In this document: in pieces, positions 43,101 through 55,100 of the stretch
How the letters are laid out: each line of letters opens with the position of its first letter
How positions within the stretch are numbered: the stretch's first letter is position 1
From: Alligator mississippiensis
Taxonomy: Eukaryota; Chordata; Crocodylia; Alligatoridae
Length of the DNA: 64,000 nt
Assembly (NCBI RefSeq): GCF_030867095.1
Contig: NC_081828.1
Coordinates: 53,669,434-53,733,433, forward strand
Direction: 5' to 3'
Position numbers and translations under genes: made by a program
The notes under the pieces: generated by a model
What the model was told of the DNA's origin: nothing
What the model saw: the letters and a program-made list of their open reading frames with translations, nothing else
The model's database searches: none

Positions 43101-46100
43101 ACATTCACTCTAATTCTATAATTTGTGAGCTACTTATACAGTAGCTAGGATCTCAGGATTACTTTTGTAGTTGATTCCTATTAGCTACAAAGAATATGTG
43201 CCAGATATGTTAAAATGTTACCTGAATGTTCATATGAAGAAGCCCAGTTCTTGCCATTGTTCTTGCCATTGTTTCAAGTCACTTCACTTCCACATCATTA
43301 TTCAAATGGAGATGCTTAACCTCTTTCAAATGAACAACGTAAGAACTTACTTTTTGGTATGTTACTATGCAGTTAGAGTTTATTCTAGGTATGTTGCTCA
43401 ATGGAGTTTTTACTTCTATAGCCTGCAGATTGTTACTGCTCATGTGATGGTACAGGCTTTTTGTGGGGAAAGACCTTAAAATCTGTGCGCTTGAACAAAT
43501 GAGGTGGGGTTTGGTGACAGTATGTTTCTCAGCCTGCTTGCTGTTCTTCCAGAGAGCATTCTAGGGTGTAGTATTTATTACTCCCAGGAAGGCTCGTATG
43601 GATTACTCTCATGGGATATGGCATATTAGAAAGGGGATTATGATAGAAATCTGCTGCCACGCTTCTTTAAAGATCTTTTAAAGCATTCTGGCTCTCTTAG
43701 AGGCCAAGAAAAAATTTGCAAAGTTGGTGACTCTTTCTGACGTGTGTGCAACAGCAGAGAGATGGTTGCTGCATGGTTTTGGAATGTCAGGATGTTCCTG
43801 GAGAGCACCAGTCCTTATGGATATCAAGTCAGTTTTAAGATATGACATTCACAAAAACATCCACTAAAAATGAAAACATGTTTCTCCATTAAATCCTCTC
43901 ACTAATAGAGAGCAAACTGACATGCCAATACATGGAATGTTATTAAAATAGATAAATATAGATAGGTTTATCTGGCTATATCTACACAGATATAGAAATC
44001 TATCTGTCTATATCTATATCTATCTAATAACACTGCATATATTGAAGTGTCAGTCTTACTCTGTATTAGAGGATTTAATGGAGAAACATGTTTTCTTTTT
44101 TTAGTGGATGTTTTTCACTTTCTCTTAAAGACTGAATGGGTACTGGGACTTGATAATATCAGTAAATTTGGGCTTTTTCTTTATTTGACAAGAACATGTA
44201 ATTTTAAGTGTTTACACAGTCCTGGTACATAAAATGGGACCTGACCATTTTAGCAAGTGATGTTATGGGGTTTTTACCTTTTGGAGCTCCACTGGTGGTT
44301 TGGGACAGCATTGCAACTCATTCTGGGCTGAAGGTGGTAGCAGTCTGCAACACCGGAGATCTGTATTCATTCACACATGTGGTGCTGCTTAGGCTGTACT
44401 AAGCAATCACATGGGAGTTTATTGTAAACTGATTTCTGGTGTTGCTGTTCTCCCCTTAGGTGGAGGAGAATGAAATTGAGTGCTGACTATAAGCCTGGCT
44501 GAGAAACATGCTGTCATCGGTGTCTTTTAATGAAAGGGTGGCTGTTGGGTCAAAGGCCACTGGCTCTCAGGGACACATGAAGCTGCTGTGCCTGAAGGTC
44601 AGTTCACTAGTGGTGCAGGAAGGAGTTCTGACTTCTAATCTAAATCCTCACTTAACCTCTTTTTTATTTACAGCAAGAATCAAGGCCACATCTAGCTGCA
44701 GGGTGCAGGAAGTACCAGAGGCATAGTGTGCAAAGAGGAACTGCATCTGTTAGAGCCCAGTCAAACAGCTTGGATCATATTTGCAAGTTTAAACCCAGCA
44801 TTATAAAAAGATGGTTTTAATGTATAATCTTCACATACCCACATGATGAGACTTAAGGTTTTTGAAAAAAAGCTGAAAGGGAGCTAAGTGTCAAACACAT
44901 GTAGAATTTCACTGGAATTTTTTGGTGTTTTCACTTTTAAACTTGTAAAAATTTCAGTATTAATGAAAGTGCCAGTAGTTTCTTAAATGAATTTGCCACA
45001 TGGCTACTAGGTCTGCATGTTTTCATGGTGTATAGGGCTACCTTAGTTGTAGGAAGGTGCCAAATCACGTGAAAATAAGGACTTGGAAGTTCCAGTGTGC
45101 AGCCTCTGTCTGCTCGTGTTACTGCAACTTTTAATGTTAAGTAGTATTACACAGAGGAATACTGTTAAGTGAATCACTGATAACTGACTGTTCTGTTATA
45201 GCTTTACCTTGTCACATGTAAACATCTGGTTCAAAGGAGGGCAGAAGCCTATCTAAGCATACATACCTTGATGCTGGAGTGAAAGATAAGACACGTGACC
45301 TACTAGAGCATCCTCTTTTGGGCTCTTTAGCAGTTCTCTTACAGGGTTAACTTTAATTGAAGTTGTTCGGTTCTCAGAATTAACTTTTAAGATTCATCAT
45401 GAATTTGTGTTAACGAATCAAAACTGAGCTTACTGGATTTACCAGCTGTTTTCATAGATTTCATAGACGTTAGGGCTGGAAGGGACCTCGAAGATCGTTA
45501 AGTCCAGCCCCCTGCCCCAGGGGCAGGAAGTCAGCTAGGGTCAAAGGACCCCAGCAAGATAAGCATCCAAATGTTTCTTGAATGAGTCCAGAGTATGTGC
45601 CTGCACCACTTCTGCAGGGAGTCTATTCCAGATCTTGGGGGCTTGGACAGTAAAGACGTTTTTTCATATGTCCAGCTCGAAACTGTCTTGGAGGAGTTTA
45701 TGACCATTGGTCCTAGTATTCCCTTGGGGAGCTCTAGTGAACAGACATTCTCCCAGATCCTGATGTACACTCCTTATGTACTTATAGGCAGCTACCAGGT
45801 CCCCCCTGAGCCTACGGTTTTCCAGGCTGAAGAGTCCCATGGCTCTCAGGCTCTCTTCATAAGGCCTATTCTCTTGCCCTCTGATCATGCGCGTGGATCT
45901 CCTCCGGACTCTCTCAAGCTTCTCAACATCCTTGAATCATGGAGCCCAGAATTGGATGCAGTACTCCAGGCCCAGTGCAGCGGGAGGATAACATCCTGAG
46001 ATTTACTTGAGAAGCATCTATGGATGCAAGCCAGAGTTTGGTTTGCTTTACCAGCTGCAACATCATATTGGTGGCTCATATTCATCTTGTGGTCAATCAT

Positions 46101-49100
46101 GACCCCCAAGTCTCTTTCAGTAGTGGTGCTAGCAAGAGTAGCACTGCCAAGCCTGTAAGTATGCTGCGGGTTTTTTTCCCCCAAGGTGTAATACCTTACA
46201 TTTATCAGTATTAAACATCAGATTTGTATCCATCCACTTACTAAGTTTATCCAAGTCAGCCTGGATCACTAGCCTGTCCTCAGGTGTGGAGGCTATGCCC
46301 CAAAGTTTAGTGTCATCAGCAAACTTAGCCAGTGCGCTTCCGACACCAATGTCCACATCGTTGATAAAGATGTTAAACAGAGCCAGTCCAAGGACAGAGC
46401 CTTGCGTGACACCACTGGTCATGGAGCGCCATGATGATTTGCTACCATCAACCACTACTCTCTGGGTCCAGCCTTGGAGCCAATTTCCCAGCCATTGGAC
46501 TGTGGTGTAGCCAATGCCACAGTTGGCCAGTTTTTCCATGAGGTCATGGGACCCCAGATCAAAGGCTTTTTTAAAGTCCAGATATATGACATCAATCTCT
46601 TCTGCCTTGTCCAGGTGGTATGTCACCTGGTCATAGAAGGAGACGAGATTGGTCAGGCAAGACCTACCTGTGACAAACCTGTGCTGGCTATCCCTCAGGA
46701 TGTTGCCCTCAGCCAGCTTATCCAGCAGGGTCTCTTTGATAATTTTCTCCAGAATCTTACCGGGGATTGAGGTCAAGCTGATTGGCTTGTAATTCCCAGG
46801 ATCTACTTTCCGCCCTTTCTTAAAGATGGGTACCCTATTAGCCTTCTTCCAGTCTTCAGGTACTTCCACCTAAGTGCCGCGAGTTTTTGAATATTTTTGC
46901 CAATGGTTGGGCTATGACACCTGCCGACTCCTTGATTACTCTAGGGTGTAATGTGTCAGGACCAGCTGACTTGAAGATGTCCAGCCTCTCAAGGTGATCC
47001 TTTACTAGATCAACACCGATGCTGGGTATAAATACGCCCTCACCCTGGCCGTCCCGTGTCTTGCTAGGCACATGCGAAGTACCCGTTAAGTAGAGTGGCC
47101 TTTTCCTGTGTGTCAGTTATCAGCTGTCGTGTTTAGTTCAGCAGGGGTCCAATGTTACCTTTGCTTTTTTTCCAACTCCCTACATATCTAAAAAAGGACT
47201 TTTTGTTGTCCTTGATATGTGAAGCCAGGTGGAGCTCAGTTGCAGCCTTGGCTTTCCTGATCCGCTCCCTGCAGGTATGGACCAGTGCTGAGTACTCCTT
47301 CTTGGTGGTAATTCCAGCCTTCCACACTTTATAAGTCTTTTTTGAGGTGTAGGAGGTCCTCCAGTTCCCTGCTGAGCCAAGGGGGTTGCTGTGCCCTTTT
47401 GCTACCCTTCCTCTGAGTTGGGATGGCTATGCCTTAAGCTGTTAGGATTGCTCCCTTGTGGAGCAACCACTCCTCTTGGACTCCTCTTCCTGTCGAGTTG
47501 TGGTCGAGTTGTGGCCTCGATAGTGAGCCTCCTGAGCTTGTCAAAGTCAACTTTCCTGAAGTCAAGGACTTCTGCATTGCTGACTGACATTCCAGCATTG
47601 CGATGGATAGTAAAGGTGATTAGCTCGTGGTCACTATCACCCAGCTTCCCATCGATACTTAGGTCACTGACTAGGTCATCCCCTTTGGCCAGGATCAGGT
47701 CCAGCAACGCTTTACCTCTTGTTGGCCCATAGATTTCTTGAGTCAGGTAGAGCTCGTCCACACACGTGAGGAAGCTTTGTGACTGATCAGATCTGGCCGA
47801 ATGCTCTTCCCATGAGATGTCTGGGTAGTTAAAGTCTCCCATGACAACCGTGCACCGAGAGCGTGCAGCGTCAGCCAGTTCCCTGGCAAATTCCTGGTCG
47901 AGCTCTTGTTTCTGGTCAGGAGGTCTGTAGTAGATTCCTAGCATGATGTCTCCTGTGCCACATTCCCCACGTATTTTAATCTAGAGAGACTCTAGTTGTC
48001 CTTCCTCGGTGCCAATGTCAATATGGAGGGACGTGTAGCTGTCCTTGACATAGAGAGCTACCCTCCCACCCCTTTTATCTTCACGATGTTGCCTGTACAG
48101 GGTATAGCCATCATACCTGTGGCCCAGTCATAGACGGAGTCCCACCAGGTCTCCATTATCCCTGTGATGTCATAGTCATTCGTTTAGCAGGAGGACCAGT
48201 TCCTCCTGTTTATTCCCCACACTCCTGGCATTGGTGTATAGGCAGGCAAGTGTCCCATTGTGGGGGCCCTGCCTTCCCTACAGTTTTACCAGCTGCCGGC
48301 TTTGCCAGCAGTTTAAAAGTTAAACTCGAGGGGTTTTCCTCCTTGCATGTTATCACCAGTATTGAAAACTACACAGTCCAGATTCTGCTCAGTTTTCAGT
48401 GGTTGCACATTAACTACCAAGTTGCATTGGGTATAAGTAAGGGAAGAATCTGCAGCTGGAACCAGTCAAACAGTTCAGTTGATGTATGAGTCAAAACAGA
48501 CTCCAGCTTACTTGGCTGCATAACCTTTATAGGGCTAGAGGCATTAGCAGCTCTTATTTTAGTCATTAGTTTGTTGATGTGAGAATTTGTGACTGACCAC
48601 ACAGGGAGCAGAGCTGATGATTAAGAAGCTTTTGTTTTTACAAAAAAAGACAGAAAACACCTCTTTATGAATGTTTATATAGAATTATTGAAGAAAATTG
48701 TTGGGTTTTGATGAGCTTTTCTCTAAACAGTCAGAAACCCTGGCCATCTTGGCAGTGTCTCAGTCACTCTCAGCATTTGAAACCTTAAATATGTCTCTGT
48801 GTGTTACAGGAGCTTTATTGCAGAAATGAACATTTATGTCAAGCAGCTGGGCAGAAGTAAGTGTTTCTCTCACCTTCCTATCTTGTTAGTGATGGATGTC
48901 AGAGCAGAAAACATGAGGACTTTTATAGGAATACATGCAGTATGAGTGAGAATTTTTCCTCCATTGGTGTTTGTGCACATGGGCTGCCAATGGGTAGATT
49001 CAGGCTCACTCAACGTACAAAGTTTTCATACCACTGGATACTATTGGGAAATGCTCTTTTACTTTTTTCCCTACTGAGCTTTCATACTGCTTGTTTCTTA

Positions 49101-52100
49101 TATCAGCCCTTTCTCCATAGGCTAAAAGATTGGTTAGAGATAAATGTCTATGGCAGGGATCTCAAATAAACCTCCCGCTTTGTATCCAGAGGATGGGGCC
49201 AGGTCTGGATGTGGTGGCAGTGGCAGGGCAAGTGGCAGCTATGGGAGTTAGCACAGCTGTTGTTCTTTCCTCCCTCTCCCCACAACACAACCCCCACCAA
49301 CATTCATCCCCAGCTGGCCTCCATACTCTAGATTGTGGTGGCAGACCCCACCCCCAAATTTGTAACCCTTCTAGGAACCCCATGACCCAGATGGTGCAGC
49401 TCCATGGGGCACACGTTTGACACCACTGATCAATGTTATGTAGGATTTTTCTATTCCTGGCTAGTGAAATAGTCAGTCAGCCACTTAAGGGATGCTAGTG
49501 GGTAGGCCTCTGCCCTCTTGGAAGCCCACTGCAGAAAACTCCAACATGGGCCCATGGCTAGAAATAGAAACTTTCAAGAAGTTCTCGTCAGGTTAAATAT
49601 CTAATAGGTTATATGGGTTCAAGGTCTGTGGACCTAGAGTGAAGGAACATGGGGAGAACCTTAGAGGGTCACACATTTTTAAAACAGTTGGTTAGAATTT
49701 TTTATTATACCAAATACATATTCTCACTAGTCTTGGCTGAATACTATAAGGTAGACCCTCCTTATTTGACCCTCCTTATTTTGCAATGCTGCACATTGCA
49801 TCAATTATTACAGAAAGCTTCTGAGTAGTTATAAAACCCATTCCATGTTGATGTTTTGTGCTGAAGCTGCTTACCCAATTGAAAAGCATGCATCATTGGC
49901 CACTATAATCTGTACTCCTTTTTTATTTAGGGATATATGCTCGTGAACATGGATCAAACAAAAAGCTGGCTGCACAGTCATGTGCTCTGTCCCTAGTTAG
50001 ACAACTGTACCATCTTGGTGTTATTGAGCCTTACTCTGGACAGACAAAGAAGAAAGAAGGAGAATCGGTAAATCTTACAGGGAAGCAGATATTCCCTTTT
50101 CGTTATTAGGTCCTCGAGCATCCTCTGAGCCAGATGAAACAGTGTATATAACCTGACAAAATGTATTTGTCAGTTTTTACACAGTGCTTAATATCCGGAA
50201 TCTAATACAGCTTTCTGATCTTCTGGACCAAAGATTGATTTTGGCTTGAGGAAAGATAAGTCACTCAGATCAGGGAAATAACTGTGTGTGTGTGAGAGAC
50301 TGATTGGAGCAGCATAGAGGAATGATACTATATTGTAAAATAAAATCTTTTAGAACACATCCTGATTTGTTTTATCGCTTTAAAATAACAAATCTAAGAA
50401 AAAATGCTATATTTATGCAATTTAATTTTAAATTTCTCAGCTATCCAATCAGATTCTGGGAGCACTGTAGTATTTTTCTTGCAGAGCTGGAAGGGATTAT
50501 TTAATTGTTCAGTTAAAGTTGATTTTTAAAATAGTATGATATTTGTGTTGCTCTTAAATGTTGAAAAACGACTTTTATAAATAAGAATCTTGAGCTGACA
50601 GTGCCCCTTTAACATTTCCCTTCCTGAAAAATTTTTTGTGGTTCAGTATGGTTTTCCCCCAGTGTCCTGAGGTTCTTTCTTGCTGATCCTATATTTTGAA
50701 TATCTTGGTTTTCTTTATAATATTTAATTCCCTAGGTGGAACCTTACGAAGTGACACTGTCTCCTGATTTGGAAAATCAGCTTCAAAGCATCATACAGGA
50801 TCTCTGTCTTGAGACTGCACCATGGGTGAGTATGTGACTCACATTTTACTCCGTTATTTTTAACATAAGACTAACCAATTTGACAGCTTATTTGTCTAAA
50901 ATTATAGCCTGAAGATTCCAGCAATCCTGTTTTGCTTAACATCGGAAAGCTGGCCCATTTTGAACCGTCCCAGAAACAGAATCATACGGGAGTTGTTCCC
51001 TGGTCACCTCCACAGTCCAACTGGAATCCTTGGACCAGCTGCAATATTGATGAGGGTCCCTTGGCATATGTAAGTGTAAGGCAGTTTTGAAAAATGAATG
51101 TGTTCTTTTTCTGATATTCCTGGAATTTTTAAATGCATCTTATTGTAGACCTCGGAATGTTTAAAAAAAATCCTAATCTTTAGTTAAATTCCTTTGATCT
51201 GGCCTCTAGTCCTTTGGAGCCTAGTAAAGGTCCATTGATTTCAAAAGGACTGCATTGATTTCAGGCAGTCTGAAGTAGATCCTTTGACAGCAGTATTGTG
51301 CAAGTGCCACTAGTTAGTGTTTTGGGTCCTGCTTTGCCTGTCATTCTGCAGTCCTTGCACAGTTTGTGGTAAAGTCAGAAGGTAAAACATACATGCATCT
51401 TTACACTTCAGTTTATAACATTTTGCTTTAATGTTTCTAATCCCCAGTGTTTACAGGAGTCCAGTATGTTCATAGTCAGTAGAGGAGAATTATCAGATCA
51501 GCACCAATAAAAGGGAAATAACATTATCCACTATTGGCTTTTCCTGGCTACAAAGGCCAAAAATGTTTTCCAATAATTATGCCTTTTGCCTGGAGCCTCT
51601 GAACACCTGGGTTTCCTCTCACCCATGGGGCCAGGGCCCCCAGATGCTTGGGTTCCTTCCCATGAGCCAGGGTGACCCCAGATACACTCCCGTTCTCTCA
51701 CTAGCAGGCTGGACTGGAGCAAAGCAGCTGCCACAGTGTCCCAGCTCTGACGTGGTGTAGACTGTGGGCTGGGGCTGGGGTGACTGCTGTAAAAGGCACC
51801 GAATGCTGCAGTGCTGGGGCGGGGAGGGGCAGGTAGAGCTGACTGGCCTGGCCCAGCATGATTCAGCCCAGCGTTCCTGGGGGTCTGCGTCCCACAGGCC
51901 AGAGGCAGAGCCTGGCAGGGACCAAGGCAGCTACTTCCCCCTGCATTGTGCAACAGGGTCCTTCCCCCGGCCTCTCAGCCCAGCTGGGTCGTGCCCTTCC
52001 CAGGGCCAGGTCCATTCAGTTTCCCCTGCGGGGCATGGGCTTGACATCCACCTGGCAGTGGCAGCACTAGGCCCTTCCCCTGGTTGAGTCCAGCTCCCAG

Positions 52101-55100
52101 GACCTGGGGCTCAGCTTCGGGGAAGGAGTGGCCTGATTTCTCCAGGCCTGGAATAGTCCTGTGACCCTGCACTGGGCAGAGGTAAGAGAATAGGGAGCCT
52201 GGCTCAGAGACTACTCAGTCCTGGGTAGCCTGGAAGGCTCACACCTTTCCCCTCAGCCCTGCTGGGCAGACTCAGGCTCAGGCAGCTGCCCCTGGGCTGG
52301 GGTTCAAGGACATCACATGGAAGAGTAGAGTCTGTAGGGCTCCACACAGCCAGTTGTAGGCTCTGTTAGGCTAGTCTTGCCTGCTGCAACTGGCAGAGGA
52401 ACTTTTACACGTGCTCCGGGAGTTAAGCGCTGACCCCTCTAATCACAGAGGTTCTCGTAGCTACTCTAATTACAGTGCCACCATGTCTCCTGTATCATCA
52501 TCACTGCGCTTAGAAACAGCAGTGGGAGCACTTGAACTAAAGTTTAAGCACCCCCGCCACCATTTTAAGCGTGGGGTCACTGATATACAAGGTGTTGGAG
52601 TCTTGTGGAGCATGGCAGTTCACACTCCAGCAGACTCGATTAATCAAGAACAGCTGATTGCAAAGTACATGCTGCAGTTATTTCGCATGGAGGAAATGCC
52701 AGTAAAGATTTCAACATATCGAACTTAATACGGCACCTCAAGATGTGCCATGCTGCTGAATACATTGATTTCCTAAAGGTGACTACAAAGAAGAAAGAAT
52801 CAGGTTGGGGAAAAAAACTGCACCCATGCAACTGTCATTACACAAGGCAGACAAGGTTCTTTGGGTAAATCCAATATCTTTTATTAGACCAACTCTCATA
52901 GTTGGAAAAATTCTTCTTTGCATGCTTTTGGGTACAGATACTCTTCGTTGGGAAGAGGAAGCATCTGCAGTTGGTCTGTTCTGTTCCTGGATGGAGTAGT
53001 AAAGCAGCCAGAGGCCAGTACATATGCAAGAAAGCCAGTCAGTGAAAATGTAAATTGAAAATTATCTTACTTGGTGCAACCTACACCCCTGTATCATTAC
53101 ACAAAGCACTAAAACACTCATAGAAATTTGGAAGTGGAGATGCCAGGGCTAAAAAAATTACTAACCATTTAGTGGAATTTATATCTCTGGATGATCATCT
53201 ATTTTCCATTGTAGAAGATACTGGATTCCGCCATCTCTTTGAATTCCTAGAGCTTCGTTACACACTGCCCAGCAGAAAGTTTACAGCTGAGACTGCTCTG
53301 CCAGAGCTGTACAGTGTTGTTTTAAGCACATGCAGATGCTGGTTGAAGATGATCATGTATGAACACTTAGCTTTATGACTGATATTTGGAGTTCTGATGT
53401 GTCACCAATGTCAGTGCTGACTTTAACTGCACAGTGGATAGACATGAATTACAATTTACAGAGGGCAGTATTATGGGCCCAGGAGTTCAGCATTTCCCAT
53501 ATGGCTGAGGCTATTACAATGGCATTTGACAAGACGTTTGCAGCGTGGAAAATCCCGAGGACAAAAGCTCATGCCATTATCAGGAATAATGCAAGAAACA
53601 TAGCAAAGGCAATGCAAGACTCTGGTTTGCCAAGCTTACCTTGTGTAGTGCATACAGTCCAGCTCATTTTGAACAAAGGAGTGTTATCGCAGCACAGCGT
53701 GTCTCACATACTGGCTGTCAGATGAAAAATCATTGGGCACTTCAAACAGTCTCCATTGGCCTATTCTCATCTTCAAGGGGTACAGGATGAGCTTGGAGTG
53801 CCTTCCAGGAGGTTACAGCAGGACATACAGACAAGGTGGAACAACATTTCCTATATGCTGCAAAGCTTTCTGGAGCAGAAATGTGCACTTGGAGTGTATG
53901 CATAGAGATGTAAAATTTCCAGAAGTTTTGAAGCCATAGAAAAAAATGGGTTTTTTTGGAAAAAAATGGAAATTTGGGGAAAAATTGAAGTATATGCGAT
54001 ACTTATTTTTTTAGCATCCTTTACAGATCTAAATTCACTTTCCTGCTTTAAGAATGTAAAATGTATTATGTATAACTTGATTTGCTCATAAAATTACCAT
54101 GCTTGGTATATTCATTAAATTTAAAAGTATAGTATATTCAGGCAATAATTTCAAATTTACTAATTGAATTTACTTAATTTTTTTTAATTTTTTGCTACAA
54201 ATGGAGTTACAAACTGCTGAACTTTAAGGAACCTAGCATCTCTTAGTTTTTGCCAGTTTATGAGAAGCAGGCAAAAATTAAAGTTGAAAATAGAAGAAAC
54301 CATCAACATTATAGTAAAACAAAGAAAGCTTATTATGTATTCTGGACTTGGTCTCCTGCACAGTGTCAAGCAGATACAGAGAGCACTCATTTTTAGAAAA
54401 AGAGCTGAGATAAAAAGGAAAAAAAAACCCCAAGAATCATTGAATACTAATTTTGCTACATGAAACTGTCTGATCAGTCTCATTTTCTGAGCTATCACTA
54501 TCAACAGTTTCTGGTTCTTCTGATCCTTCATTTTTATCATCTTCATGGACTTCTGAAAACTGAAAGTTGGCTGGATTGAGACAAGCTTCGCTTCTCTTTC
54601 ACATGCTAGTTTATTTCTTGATTTAGTGTGAGTATTTCCAAACAGACCAGTTTCTTTCGCGTGCCGCACAAGATGGAGGAATCTGAAGCAGGAAGAGTTG
54701 GAGGCTGTGTCGTGCCAAAGCTTTGCCACCATGTTGCAGGAGGGATGTGCTTGGCAGAGTCTCAGACTGCATTCGTGGACCGAATACCTGAAGATGTTCT
54801 GTATTCTGCAACATTTGAAAGTACCTTTCCAACATCGAGTCCTAAGTGTGTTGCTTGTTTTGTAAGCCAGTCAAATGCAGTATCAGTGCTATTATCATCA
54901 CTAACATTTTTGCCTTTTGAATCTTAGATCCAAGAGATTTGCAGCAGCATGAATTGATTAGCAACAAAATTCTTCCCGTCTATTAATAAAGTATTTCACT
55001 TTTCTTTCATCTGTACTTGTAAGCAGAGATGCACCTAGATTCTCAAAAACAGTTGATTTTATCTGGGCCATTTAGTAAGGAATGTCTGACATAAGTGCAC

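Noticed and set aside
44440..44760. Exon-like stretch after CCCCTTAG with an open frame
   Set aside because: DHX9 exons before and after join in phase without it, and its translation shows no match to the helicase.
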